Under the pieces are notes generated by a model. That model did no database searches and had not been told where the DNA came from. It saw only the letters and a program-made list of their open reading frames with translations. A program made the translations under genes and the position numbers. From assembly GCA_035310145.1 (NCBI GenBank), contig DATGEL010000022.1, positions 1 through 64,000 of the forward strand: a stretch of DNA of 64,000 nucleotides. The letters are read 5' to 3'. The stretch comes from Dehalococcoidia bacterium. GTDB lineage: Bacteria; Chloroflexota; Dehalococcoidia; CAUJGQ01. Shown here one piece after another: positions 19,251 to 30,076 of this stretch (its first letter is position 1; every line of letters begins with the position of its first letter).

Positions 19251-19450
19251 CCACCTGCACTCCGTTGCGGGCATTAACGGCCGCGGCATCCGTGGCCAGG
19301 CGGCGCCCACCCCAACGTAGGGGGCGGATGGCCGCCGTCTGTAGCTCGTGCAGGCGTCGTGCCGCACCGGAGCGGGTAGCGCGGCATCACTCGCTTGGCG
19401 CAGACGGCGTGACGATCGCGGTCTTGGCGGCAGCTCGGGCGCGGAGGGGG

Positions 19451-20143
19451 TCAGGAGTTGAATTCGGCCGCGATCAGATCGGGCAGCTCCGCCACGCTGC
19501 GCAGCAGGTGCGTGTGCCGCACGCGACCGAGCGATTCAACACCGTGCGAGCCGGTCAGCACGCCGACCACCCCGCCCGCGCCGGCGTTGCAGCCGGCCTG
19601 CAGATCGCGAGGCGTATCGCCGACCACGATCAGGTCACCGGCGGACTCGACGCCGGCGCGCTGCATCGCCAGGTGGATCATGTATGGCGCCGGCCGGCCT
19701 TCGGGCACTTCGTCGGACGCGGCGTGCGCGGCGAACGGCTGCGCGAGCCAGCCCAACCGCTTCAGCATGATCCGGGCGAGCGCCTGCCCGAAGCCGGTGT
19801 TCGTCGCCAGCTTCAACCCACGCCGCGACAGCGCCGCCAGGCAGTCGCCGGCGCCCGGGATCTCCGCGAGCGGCCCCTCACCGTAGGCGCCCACAAGCGC
19901 CGCGTCAAACCGATCGAAGGCGGCTGCGGCGGCCCGCTGCGCCTGCTCGCCCGGCCCGAACGCCCGCTCGGCGAACGCCCTGAAGATGCCTTGTTTGCTG
20001 CCGCCGCGAGCCGCCTGGAGGTCGGCCTCGGCAAAGGGAATCTGCTCGGCCGCGAGCGACTGCCGGTAGGCGTCCAGCACGGCGCCGCCGTCGTCCACCA
20101 GCGTGCCGGTCAGGTCGAAGACGACGAGACGAATCGTGGACAT
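19451..20143 (-). CDS. Phosphonatase-like HAD hydrolase
   Basis: 230 residues from the ATG at 20143 (GGAG nine bases upstream). HAD motif I is VVFDLTGTLVDDGG with nucleophile Asp; the second Asp of the usual DxD is replaced by Thr as DLTGT. Motif II is TNTGF, the Lys/Arg loop lies near PEGRPAPYMIH, and motif III/IV is VVGDTPRDLQAG. The opening MSTIRLVVFDLTGT plus the NTGFG motif matches the PhnX-related phosphonatase-like subfamily, whose substrate is usually unknown. It is monocistronic on the reverse strand. Confidence 0.82.
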   Translation of the reverse strand: MSTIRLVVFDLTGTLVDDGGAVLDAYRQSLAAEQIPFAEADLQAARGGSKQGIFRAFAERAFGPGEQAQRAAAAAFDRFDAALVGAYGEGPLAEIPGAGDCLAALSRRGLKLATNTGFGQALARIMLKRLGWLAQPFAAHAASDEVPEGRPAPYMIHLAMQRAGVESAGDLIVVGDTPRDLQAGCNAGAGGVVGVLTGSHGVESLGRVRHTHLLRSVAELPDLIAAEFNS

Positions 20144-20385
20144 CCGCTCACACTCCATACACTCGGCGCCGGAGCGGGTTGCAGCAGATCGCGCCGTCCG
20201 TGAGCCTCGACCGGCGGCGCCCTGGCACGCGGACTGGCGAGCTGCCGCCGATCCTCCCCGGACGCCACGACGCCAGGCGTCGCGGCTCGTAGCATCGCAG
20301 CCTCACACTGCATTATCGCGGGGAAGGTTCGCGATGACGACAGATGGGCAAGAATCCGCGTCGCTTTGCAGCCGGTTAAGCGGGA

Positions 20386-21918
20386 TCAGCCGGCGGCGCG
20401 ATGCCGGTACTGCACGGCCTCGGCCACGTGCGCAGACGCGATGCCGTCACGGCCAGCGAGGTCGGCGATCGTGCGCGCCAGCTTGAGCGTGCGGTGAAAC
20501 GCCCGCGCGGAGAGGCCGAGCTGCTCCATCGCCAGGCGCAGCAGCGAGCGGGCGCCGTCGTCGAGCACCGCCTGGCAGTGACGGCGCACGTCGGCCGGCG
20601 TCATCTCGGCATTGGTATGGATGCGTGTGCCGGCGAAACGCTCGGCCTGTCGGGTGCGGGCCGCTTCTACCCGTCCGCGTACACTGCTGGTCGCCTCCGC
20701 TGCAGCGGTGCCGGCAAGCTTCTCGAACTCGACGCGCGGCACGTCGATATGAATATCGATGCGGTCGAGCAGCGGTCCGGAGATGCGCCGCTGATAGCGG
20801 GCGACGGCGCCGGCCGAGCAGGTGCACGGCTTCGCCGGGTCGCCGTAGTAGCCGCAGGGACACGGGTTCATCGCCGCGACCAGCACAAAATTGGCGGGAA
20901 ACGTCACCGTGCCCTGCGCCCGCGAGATCGTCACCAGGCGGTCCTCCATCGGCTGGCGCAGCACCTCGAGCACGTTCTGGCCGAACTCCGGCAGCTCGTC
21001 CAGGAAGAGCACACCACGATGGCTCAGCGAGATCTCGCCCGGGCGCGGGCGGCTGCCGCCGCCGACCAGGCCCGCGTGCGAAATCGTGTGGTGCGGCGCG
21101 CGGAACGGCCGCTGGGCGATCAGCGGCGTGCCGGGCGGCAACATGCCGCAGACACTGTAGATGCGTGTGACTTCCAGCCGCTCTTCGCCGCCCATGCGCG
21201 GCAGAATGCCCGGGATCGCCCGCGCCAGCAAGGTTTTGCCCGAGCCTGGCGGCCCGGACATCAAAACGTTGTGGCCGCCCGACGCCGCCACCTCCAGCGC
21301 CCGCTTGACGTGCTCCTGGCCACGCACCTCGGCCAGATCGGTGCCGCGCCACTCGAAGCCGTCGGCGTCCCCGGGCAGGCGGCCGGCTACCGGCGCGATC
21401 TCGCGGATGCCCGCCAGGTGTTCGGCCAGATCGCCCAGCGAGGCGGCCGGCAGCACCTGCATTCCCTCGACCAGCGCGGCCTCGGCGGCGTCTTCGGCCG
21501 GCACGAACGCCCGCTTTAGCCCCAGCTCGCGGGCGAATCCCACCATTGGCAGCACGCCGTGCGTGTGGCGCAGGCTGCCGTCGAGCGAGAGTTCGCCCAA
21601 AACGACGCTGTCACTCAGGTTGGCGACGATGCGGCCCGTGGCGATCAGCAGGCCGACGGCGATCGGCAGATCGAAGGCCGGCCCCTCTTTGCGCACGTCG
21701 GCGGGAGCGAGGTTGACGACGATGCGCCGCGGCGGCAGGGCGAAGCCGGAGTTTTTCATCGCCGCCCGCACCCGCTCTGCCGACTCGCGCACAGCCGCGT
21801 CCGGCAGACCGACGATCGTCAGTGAAGGCACGCCGACACCGCCGAGATCGACTTCGACCTCGACGAGGCGCCCTTGCAGGCCGATCACGGTGCAGGCGAG
21901 AACCTTGGCGAGGGGCAC
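20386..21918 (-). CDS. YifB/ComM-family Mg-chelatase-like AAA+ ATPase
   Basis: 510 residues. The N-terminal Lon-protease-like domain (about 1-165) begins AKVLACTVIGLQGRLVEVEV and has VNLAPADVRKEGPAFDLPIA. The AAA+ core carries Walker A SGPPGSGKTLLARAIPGILP and Walker B GVLFLDELPEF, then the Mg-chelatase-like C-terminal part with four Cys in NPCPCGYYGDPAKPCTCS. ComM, the characterised relative, is a hexameric helicase that extends D-loops during natural transformation. The start is a GTG at 21918 with no strong ribosome binding site. Whether this host is transformable is unknown. Confidence 0.93.
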   Translation of the reverse strand: MPLAKVLACTVIGLQGRLVEVEVDLGGVGVPSLTIVGLPDAAVRESAERVRAAMKNSGFALPPRRIVVNLAPADVRKEGPAFDLPIAVGLLIATGRIVANLSDSVVLGELSLDGSLRHTHGVLPMVGFARELGLKRAFVPAEDAAEAALVEGMQVLPAASLGDLAEHLAGIREIAPVAGRLPGDADGFEWRGTDLAEVRGQEHVKRALEVAASGGHNVLMSGPPGSGKTLLARAIPGILPRMGGEERLEVTRIYSVCGMLPPGTPLIAQRPFRAPHHTISHAGLVGGGSRPRPGEISLSHRGVLFLDELPEFGQNVLEVLRQPMEDRLVTISRAQGTVTFPANFVLVAAMNPCPCGYYGDPAKPCTCSAGAVARYQRRISGPLLDRIDIHIDVPRVEFEKLAGTAAAEATSSVRGRVEAARTRQAERFAGTRIHTNAEMTPADVRRHCQAVLDDGARSLLRLAMEQLGLSARAFHRTLKLARTIADLAGRDGIASAHVAEAVQYRHRAAG

Positions 21919-22069
21919 GGGGCACCCGGCGGGCGATGCTTCGCGGGGTCATCGTAGCAACCGCGCGTGGCTTGCCGCCAGATGCGGTGCGCGCCGTTCC
22001 GTGGTCCTCTCCATGGCGCCGCGATTGCCACTTTCCTCCGGCTTCATTGCGCCGGGCCGCTAGAACTTT

Positions 22070-22134
22070 GTCAGACCGTTTGGCCTGTGGAGGCGCTTGC
22101 AACCTTCTCATCTTTGTATTACTGTCTGACAGAC
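22070..22134. promoter_or_regulatory. GTCAGAC/GTCTGAC repeats upstream of boxC, candidate operator
   Basis: GTCTG-A-CAGAC (22124-22134) is a perfect small palindrome, and its inverted half GTCAGAC recurs 54 bp upstream (22070-22076). They flank the most AT-rich part of the 274-bp gap before boxC. TetR- or MarR-type regulators use sites of this kind. No regulator gene is adjacent, so the binder is unknown. Confidence 0.4.
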
Positions 22135-22192
22135 TGACGAAAGCCACGAACCAGGAAGCGCGAGCCGTGGCCGCTGCTCCCGAGGAGGCGTT

Positions 22193-23854
22193 ATGACCAC
22201 CACTACATCCAGCGGCACGGCCCCGATCGCGTTTGAGACGCGGCCGGAACGCTACCGGCACTGGTCGCTGGCAATCGACGGCGACAGCGCGCAGCTGACG
22301 CTGGCCGTCGAGCGCTTCGGCGGGCTTGACCCCACGATCGAGCTGAAGGGCAACTCCTACGACCTGAGCGTCGATATCGAGCTGCACGACGCGGTGCAGC
22401 GGCTGCGCTTCGAGCATCCCGAGGTGCGCGCCGTGGTGATCGCCTCCGCCGACGACCGCATCTTCTGCTCCGGCGCCAACATCCACGCCCTGTCACGCGC
22501 CACGCACGCGCACAAAGTCAACTTCTGCAAGTTCACGAACGAGACGCGCCTCTATATCGAGGAGGCCAGCGCCGAGAGCGGCCAACGCTACATCGCCGCC
22601 TGCAACGGCGCCACGGCGGGCGGCGGCTACGAACTTGCGGCCGCCTGCGACGAGATCGTGTTCGTGGACGACAACGCCTCCGCCGTCAGCCTGCCGGAAG
22701 TGCCGCTGCTCGCCGTGCTGCCGGGCACCGGCGGCCTCACGCGCGTGATCGACAAGCGCCGCGTACGGCCCGACTTCGCCGATCGCTTCGCCACGATGGC
22801 CGAGGGCGTGAAGGGCAAACGCGCGCGCGACTGGGGGCTGGTGGACACGCTGGCGCCGCGCAGCCGCTTCGCCGAGGTTGTGGCCGAACGGGTCGCAACG
22901 GCACGGGCCGCCGCGAACGAGGCCTTTCGCGGGCCGGGAATCGCGCTTGACGCGCTCGACCCCATCGTGACGGAGACCCAGGTAGCCTACCGGCACGTGA
23001 AGCTCGATCTGGATCATGCTCGCAGGGTGGTCGAGATCACCGTGAGCGGTCCCACGGCCGGCCAGCCGCACGACGCCGTCGCCGCGCTGGGGGCCGCTGC
23101 GGACTGGTGGCCGCTGCGCATGGCCCGCGAGCTGGACGATGCGCTGCTGCGCCTGCGCTTCAACGAGCCGCAGATCGGCCTGCTGCTGCTGCGCACGCGC
23201 GGCGACCCAGACCTCGCCCACGCATGCGGTGAACTGCTGGCCGCGAATCCCCGCAGCTGGTTCGTGCGCGAGACACGGCTGCTGCTGGGCCGCGTGCTGC
23301 GGCGGCTGGACCTGACGGCGCGCAGCGTCTTTGCGATTGTGGATGAAGGCTCCAGTTTCGCCGGCCCGCTGTTCGAGCTGTTGCTCGCGGCCGACCGGGT
23401 CTACGTGCTCGACGCCAACGGCGTCGCGGCCCGGCCGGGCAGTCTCAGCGGCGGCGCCCTACCGCGCTGGAACGGCCTCTCGCGCCTGGCGACGCGCTTC
23501 CTCGGAGATCCCGCGCGGGTTGCGGCCGTGCGTGATGCGGGCCGCGCCGGCTCATTGAGCGCGCGTCAGCTCGACGACCTCGGCCTGGCCACGGAGCTGA
23601 TCGACGCGATCGACTTCGAGGACGACTTGCGCGTCGCCGTCGAGGAGCGCGCCAGCCTCTCGCCGGACGCGCTCACCGGCATGGAGGCATCGCTGCGCTT
23701 CGGCGGGCCGGAGACGCTGGCGACGAAGATCTTCGGCCGCCTCTCCGCCTGGCAGAACTGGATCTTCACGCGGCCAAACGCCACTGGCCCGGCGGGCGCG
23801 CTCTCGCTCTACGGCAAACCGGAGCGACCGCGCTTCGACTACACGCGCACCTGA
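22193..23854 (+). CDS. boxC: 2,3-epoxybenzoyl-CoA dihydrolase (benzoyl-CoA-dihydrodiol lyase) BoxC
   Basis: Opens the ring of 2,3-epoxybenzoyl-CoA hydrolytically in the aerobic benzoyl-CoA (box) pathway, releasing formate. 553 residues, the normal BoxC length, with two crotonase-like halves. The N-terminal half shows YDLSVDIELHDAVQRLRFEHP, the oxyanion loop SGANIHALSRATHAHKVNFCKFTNE region and CNGATAGGGYELAAACDEI. The second has DEGSSFAGPLFELLLAADRVY and ends PERPRFDYTRT as expected. GAGGAGG four bases before the ATG. It is followed 54 bp later by boxB on the same strand. Confidence 0.95.
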   Translation: MTTTTSSGTAPIAFETRPERYRHWSLAIDGDSAQLTLAVERFGGLDPTIELKGNSYDLSVDIELHDAVQRLRFEHPEVRAVVIASADDRIFCSGANIHALSRATHAHKVNFCKFTNETRLYIEEASAESGQRYIAACNGATAGGGYELAAACDEIVFVDDNASAVSLPEVPLLAVLPGTGGLTRVIDKRRVRPDFADRFATMAEGVKGKRARDWGLVDTLAPRSRFAEVVAERVATARAAANEAFRGPGIALDALDPIVTETQVAYRHVKLDLDHARRVVEITVSGPTAGQPHDAVAALGAAADWWPLRMARELDDALLRLRFNEPQIGLLLLRTRGDPDLAHACGELLAANPRSWFVRETRLLLGRVLRRLDLTARSVFAIVDEGSSFAGPLFELLLAADRVYVLDANGVAARPGSLSGGALPRWNGLSRLATRFLGDPARVAAVRDAGRAGSLSARQLDDLGLATELIDAIDFEDDLRVAVEERASLSPDALTGMEASLRFGGPETLATKIFGRLSAWQNWIFTRPNATGPAGALSLYGKPERPRFDYTRT

Positions 23855-23908
23855 TCGGGTGTCCGCGTCGCCCGGCACACGGTATGCGGCACGGCAGGAA
23901 GGTGAGTT

Positions 23909-25318
<1,410 letters not shown>

Positions 25319-25335
25319 GCGTGTGTGCGCCCCGG

Positions 25336-27510
25336 CTACACTTCGGCGCGCACACCCTCGCGGGCGCGGCCGACGGAGATGACGCCGCGCACGCCTTCGA
25401 GCTTGTTCAGCAGACGGCTCAACTGCTCGATGCCTTTGATCTCGACCGTGAGCTGAATCGAGGTCTCGTGGTCGTTGCGCCGCTGTGTGCGCACGCCGTT
25501 CATGTTGACCTTCTCGTCGCTGATCAGCGTGGTGATGTCGCGCAGCAGGCCGACGCGGTCCATCGATACGATATGCAGCGCGACCGGATAGAACTCCTCC
25601 GCCCCGCCCCACTGCACCGGTACGATGCGCTCGTCTTCGCCGCCGGCGGCGATGTTGGGGCAGTCGGCACGATGGATCGTCACGCCGCGGCTGCGGGTGA
25701 TGTAGCCGACGATCTCATCGCCGGGCACGGGCGTACAGCAGCGAGCGATCGAGGTCAGCAGATCGTCCTGGCCGAGCACACGGATGTTGGACGGCACCAC
25801 GCGGCGCGGGCTGGCCACGGCGGGCGGCAAGATCGGCTCCTGCCGCGCCTCCATCGCCGCGGCCAGGCGCGCGGTGATCTGATGCAGGCTGAGGTCGCCG
25901 CAGCCGACCTTCTGAAAGAGATCGTCGGTCGAGTCGAGATGGCAGAGCTTGAGCAGCTCGCCCTGTTTCTCGGCCAGGCTCACGCCGAGGCGGCGCAGCT
26001 CCTTCTCCAGCAGCTCGCGCCCGCGCTCAATGTTCTCGACCCGCTCGCGCTTCTTAAACCAGGCGCGAACCTTCTCCTTCGCGTGGTTCGTCTTGAGATA
26101 GCCGAGATCGGCGTTCAGCCAGTCGCGCGACGGCCCGCGCGAGCTCTTACTGGACATGATCTCGACCACATCGCCGTTCTGCAGCGCGTGGTTGAGCGGC
26201 AGCAGCCGGCCGTTGACCTTCGTTCCGACGCAGTTGTGGCCGAGGTCGGTGTGGATGCGGTAGGCGAAATCGAGCGGCGTCGAGCCCGCCGGCAGGTCCT
26301 TGATCTCGCCCTTCGGCGTGTACACAAAGACCTGATCGCCGAAGATGTCGGTCTTGACCGAATCGACGAAATCGTCGGCGGTCTTCAGCTCGCGCTGCCA
26401 GTCCAGCAGTTGGCGCAGCCAGGCCAGCCGCTCTTCGAAGCGCAGATCGCGCTTGCCGCCCTCTTTGTAGCGCCAGTGCGCGGCGACGCCGTACTCGGCG
26501 ATCTGGTGCATCTCCTGCGTGCGGATCTGCACCTCAAGCGGCCGGGCGCCCAGGCACATCACCGTCGTGTGCAGCGACTGATACAGGCTGTCCTTGGGGC
26601 TGGCGATATAGTCGTCGAACTGGCCGGGAATCGGGCGCCAGAGATTGTGCACGATGCCAAGCGCGTTGTAGCAGTCGGCGCCGGAGTTAACCAGCACGCG
26701 CAGGGCGAGCAGATCGTAGATCTCGTTGAAACTCTTCCCCTGGGCCTCGTACCGCGCGATCTTCTGATAGATGCTGTAGATGTGCTTGGCGCGTCCCTTG
26801 ACTTCGGCCTCGACGCCGTGCTTCTCCAGCTCCTCGGTGAGAATGCGCTCGACCTGCCGGATGTACTGCTCGCGCATCGCCCGCTTCGACTGCACGAGCT
26901 GAGCGATCTCGCGGTACTTTTCCGGGTTCAGATAGCGGAAGGAAAGGTCTTCCAACTCCCACTTGATCTGCCAGATGCCGAGCCGGTTGGCCAGCGGCGC
27001 GTAGATCTCCATCGTCTCGGCGGCGATGCGCCGGCGCTTCTCCGGCTCCTTCGCGTCGAGCGTGCGCATGTTGTGCAGCCGGTCGGCCAGCTTGATGATC
27101 ACCACGCGCACGTCCTCGGCCATGGCGAGGAACATCTTGCGCAGGTTCTCTGCCTGCGAGCCGTCCGCCGGCCGGCCCTCCGGCGGCTGCCAGTGCATCT
27201 TGCTCAGCTTGGTCGTGCCCTCGACCAGGCGGGCGATCTCCGGCCCGAAGCGCTTCTCCAGTTGCGCCGGCGTCACGCCGCAGTCTTCCATCGTGTCGTG
27301 CATCAGCGCCGCCGCCACGGCGGAGGCGTCGAGTTGCAGGTCGGCGACGGTGTATGCTGCCTGCAGCGGATGCTGGATGTACGGTTCGCCCGACAGCCGC
27401 AGCGCGCCTTCGTGCGCCGTTTCGGCGAAGGCGTAAGCGTCCGCGACCACGGAGACCTTGTCTTCGGGCAGGTATTCCGCTACTCGGTCGAGCAGTTCAG
27501 AGACGTTCAT
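25336..27510 (-). CDS. rel: Bifunctional (p)ppGpp synthetase/hydrolase (Rel/SpoT)
   Basis: Controls the stringent response by making and degrading (p)ppGpp. 724 residues with the full long-RSH order: HD hydrolase domain (about 30-180; HPLQAAYTV, LMHDTMEDCG, LADRLHNMRTL), synthetase domain (about 240-350; RVLVNSGADCYNALGIVH, DYIASPKDSLYQSLHTTV, EVQIRTQEMHQIAEYGVAAHW), TGS (about 395-455), a Cys-containing zinc-finger/CC region (ARCCTPVPGDEIVGYIT) and a C-terminal ACT domain. Both active sites look intact. A GTG six bases upstream is an alternative start. Convergent with boxB, with only 17 bp between. Confidence 0.95.
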   Translation of the reverse strand: MNVSELLDRVAEYLPEDKVSVVADAYAFAETAHEGALRLSGEPYIQHPLQAAYTVADLQLDASAVAAALMHDTMEDCGVTPAQLEKRFGPEIARLVEGTTKLSKMHWQPPEGRPADGSQAENLRKMFLAMAEDVRVVIIKLADRLHNMRTLDAKEPEKRRRIAAETMEIYAPLANRLGIWQIKWELEDLSFRYLNPEKYREIAQLVQSKRAMREQYIRQVERILTEELEKHGVEAEVKGRAKHIYSIYQKIARYEAQGKSFNEIYDLLALRVLVNSGADCYNALGIVHNLWRPIPGQFDDYIASPKDSLYQSLHTTVMCLGARPLEVQIRTQEMHQIAEYGVAAHWRYKEGGKRDLRFEERLAWLRQLLDWQRELKTADDFVDSVKTDIFGDQVFVYTPKGEIKDLPAGSTPLDFAYRIHTDLGHNCVGTKVNGRLLPLNHALQNGDVVEIMSSKSSRGPSRDWLNADLGYLKTNHAKEKVRAWFKKRERVENIERGRELLEKELRRLGVSLAEKQGELLKLCHLDSTDDLFQKVGCGDLSLHQITARLAAAMEARQEPILPPAVASPRRVVPSNIRVLGQDDLLTSIARCCTPVPGDEIVGYITRSRGVTIHRADCPNIAAGGEDERIVPVQWGGAEEFYPVALHIVSMDRVGLLRDITTLISDEKVNMNGVRTQRRNDHETSIQLTVEIKGIEQLSRLLNKLEGVRGVISVGRAREGVRAEV

Positions 27511-27556
27511 GGGCACCCGTTCGGCGGGATTGCTCAGTGTATGAGCCTGACCCTTT

Positions 27557-27565
27557 ATTCTAGCA
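27557..27565 (-). promoter_or_regulatory. Extended -10 promoter candidate for rel
   Basis: Reading the reverse strand, TGCTAGAAT matches an extended -10 (TGn plus TAGAAT) about 47 bp before the rel start. No clear -35 is seen. It lies in the AT-richer 156-bp gap shared with the divergent hisS. Confidence 0.35.
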
Positions 27566-27666
27566 TAACGGCTTTGTCACGCCGGCCGCTGCCGCCGATG
27601 GTCAACCGCCCCTGCTCGCACCGGCGCCGCGCGGGCCCGCGGCCGCGGCAAAATGAGGAGCACTCG

Positions 27667-28920
27667 ATGTATCAGGCCCCGCGCGGCACGAGCGACGTAC
27701 TGCCGGCCGAGCAGCCGTACTGGCAGCACGTCTCGCGCACGGCCGAGCGGCTCTGCGCCCGCTACGGCTACCAACGCATCGACACGCCGATCTTCGAGGA
27801 TGCGGGCGTCTTTATCCACGGGACGGGCGAGTCGAGCGACATCGTTCAGCGCGAGATGTACCTGTTCGAGGACCGCGACGGCGGCCACACCTACGCCTTG
27901 CGGCCGGAGTTCACCCCCAACGTCATGCGAGCCTATCTGGAGCACGGCCTCTTCAACCAGCCGCAGCCGGTGAAGCTGTGGACAGTCGGCCCCGCCTTCC
28001 GCCACGAGCGGCCGCAAGCGGGGCGCACACGCCAGTTTCACCAGCTCGACCTGGAAGCGATCGGCGAGGCCGACCCGGCGATCGACGCCGAGCTGATCGA
28101 CTACCTCTGGCAGCTCTTCGCGGAGCTGGGTTTGCGCGATCTGACCGTGCTGCTCAACAGCATCGGCGACCAGAACTGCCGGCCGCAGTATGTGCAACTG
28201 CTGCGCGCCTACTACGCCGACAAGCTCGATCGGGTCTGTGCCGACGACCGCGTGCGCTTCGAGAAGAACCCACTGCGCCTGCTCGACTGCAAGGTGCCTT
28301 CCTGCCAACCGATCATCGCCGGAGCGCCGGTGATCGCGGAGCACCTCTGCGAACCGTGCGCCGAGCATTTTGCCCGCGTGCAACGGTATCTGGCCACCCT
28401 CGAGATCCACTTCGTCGTGCAGCCGCGGCTCGTACGTGGGCTGGACTACTACACGCGCACGGTCTTCGAGTTCGTGCCGGAGGGCGCCGGCAGCACGGGC
28501 ACGATCGGCGCCGGCGGCCGCTACGACGGGCTGATGGAGGTGCTTGGCGGCCCACCCACGCCGGGCATCGGCTTCGCCACGGGCATCGAGCGCATCGTGC
28601 TCAATCTGAAGAAGGCGGGCATCGAGCCGCCGCCGCTGGCGGGACCGGAAGTGTTCGTGGCTTATCCGACCGATGCGCAGCGCGACCAGGCGGTGCTGCT
28701 GGCGGCGCGCCTGCGGCACGAGGGGATCGGCGCCCTGGCGGCCACGGGCAGCCGCAGCCTTAAGGCGCAGATGCGCCACGCCGGCCGCGCCGCCACGCGC
28801 TACGCCTACATCGTCGGCAGCGGCCCTGGGGAGAGCCAGCTGCGCGATCTCCGTGCCGGCTCGCAGCAGGCAGTCGAGCCCGACGACCTGATCGAACGGA
28901 TGAGAGAGGCGGCGAAATAG
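27667..28920 (+). CDS. hisS: Histidyl-tRNA synthetase
   Basis: Charges tRNA-His. 417 residues, class II. It opens with QAPRGTSDVLPAEQPYW as HisRS does. Motif 2 is WTVGPAFRHERPQAGRTRQFHQLDLEAIG, spanning about residues 107-135. The HisA/HisB signatures are LVRGLDYYTRTVFEF and GGRYDGLMEVLGG; motif 3 is GIGFATGIERIVL. A C-terminal anticodon-binding domain follows from about 325. GAGGAG lies six bases before the ATG at 27667. The reading frame stays open far upstream as an antisense shadow of rel, which is not coding. Divergent from rel. Confidence 0.97.
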   Translation: MYQAPRGTSDVLPAEQPYWQHVSRTAERLCARYGYQRIDTPIFEDAGVFIHGTGESSDIVQREMYLFEDRDGGHTYALRPEFTPNVMRAYLEHGLFNQPQPVKLWTVGPAFRHERPQAGRTRQFHQLDLEAIGEADPAIDAELIDYLWQLFAELGLRDLTVLLNSIGDQNCRPQYVQLLRAYYADKLDRVCADDRVRFEKNPLRLLDCKVPSCQPIIAGAPVIAEHLCEPCAEHFARVQRYLATLEIHFVVQPRLVRGLDYYTRTVFEFVPEGAGSTGTIGAGGRYDGLMEVLGGPPTPGIGFATGIERIVLNLKKAGIEPPPLAGPEVFVAYPTDAQRDQAVLLAARLRHEGIGALAATGSRSLKAQMRHAGRAATRYAYIVGSGPGESQLRDLRAGSQQAVEPDDLIERMREAAK

Positions 28921-28999
28921 CCCGCTTCCGCGCGTAGTACACTGGTCGGGCGGAGCGTGACGGCTAGGCCCGGGTACGCAGACCGATGCAGGCCGGAAC

Positions 29000-30076
29000 A
29001 TGTGGGAACGACTCGAAGAGCTGGTGCGGCGCTACGAGCAACTGACGGCCGAGATGGCGCGGCCGGAAGTCGCCTCCGACTTCGCGCGCTACCAGGAGCT
29101 GGCGAAGGAGCAGTCGCAGCTCGAAGGCACCGTGGCGCTGTACCGGCGCTATCAAGAGGCCGTGCGCGGCCTGGCCGACGCCCGCGCCGCGCTCGAAAGC
29201 GATGACGAGGAGCTGCGCGAGCTGGCACGCGACGAGATCGCCGAGCTTGAGCCGCGCGTTGAGCAATTGACGCAGGACCTGCGCATCGCCCTGCTGCCCA
29301 AAGACCCGCGCGACGAGAAGAACGTGATTCTCGAGGTGCGCGGCGCCGAGGGCGGCGAGGAGGCGGCGCTCTTCGCCGCCGATCTCTTCCGCATGTACAC
29401 GCGTTACGCCGAGCGCCACGGCTGGAAGAGCGAGCTGCTTTCCAGCACGCTCAGCGACATGGGCGGGTTCAAAGAGGCCGTCTGCGAGATCCGCGGCCGG
29501 GGCGCCTACTCGCGCCTGAAGTACGAGAGCGGCGGCCACCGCGTGCAGCGCGTGCCCACGACCGAGGCGAAGGGCCGCATTCACACCTCGCTGGCCACGG
29601 TCGCCGTGCTGCCTGAGGCGGAAGAGGTCGATTTACACATCGACCTGAAGGATGTGCGCGAGGACGTGTACCACAGCGGCGGCGCCGGCGGCCAGAACGT
29701 GAACAAGGTCGCGACCGCGATCCGGCTCACGCACTTTCCCTCGGGCATCGTCGTCACCTGCCAGGACGAGCGTTCGCAACTGCAAAACCGGGTGAAGGCT
29801 TGGAACCTGCTCCGCTCGCGCCTGCTGGACCTTGAGGTGCGCAAGCAGGAGCAGGAGCTGACGGACACGCGCCGCTCGCAGCTTGGCTCCGGCGAGCGCT
29901 CCGACAAGATCCGCACCTACAACTTTCCGCAAGACCGGCTCACCGACCACCGCATCCCGCTCACCGTCCACAACCTGCCGGCGATCCTGGACGGCCAGAT
30001 CGACGAGATCATCGACGCGGTGACGATCTGGGATCAGCAACGCCGCTTCGCCGAAAGCATCGCGGCGGCCGACTGA
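29000..30076 (+). CDS. prfA: Peptide chain release factor 1
   Basis: Terminates translation at UAA and UAG. 358 residues, standard length. The GGQ catalytic motif is at 230-232 in HSGGAGGQNVNKV. The codon-recognition tripeptide reads PTT (186-188, in RVQRVPTTEAKGR), fitting the PxT of RF1 rather than the SPF of RF2. Domain 1 is the helical N-terminus and domain 3 carries GGQ. The stop overlaps the start of prmC (TGATG), whose product methylates the GGQ glutamine, so enzyme and substrate are coexpressed. Confidence 0.97.
   Translation: MWERLEELVRRYEQLTAEMARPEVASDFARYQELAKEQSQLEGTVALYRRYQEAVRGLADARAALESDDEELRELARDEIAELEPRVEQLTQDLRIALLPKDPRDEKNVILEVRGAEGGEEAALFAADLFRMYTRYAERHGWKSELLSSTLSDMGGFKEAVCEIRGRGAYSRLKYESGGHRVQRVPTTEAKGRIHTSLATVAVLPEAEEVDLHIDLKDVREDVYHSGGAGGQNVNKVATAIRLTHFPSGIVVTCQDERSQLQNRVKAWNLLRSRLLDLEVRKQEQELTDTRRSQLGSGERSDKIRTYNFPQDRLTDHRIPLTVHNLPAILDGQIDEIIDAVTIWDQQRRFAESIAAAD

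Noticed and set aside
20159-20385. Forward ORF in the gap between the HAD gene and yifB
   Set aside because: Arg-rich composition, no ribosome binding site, no domain; the gap shows nothing else.
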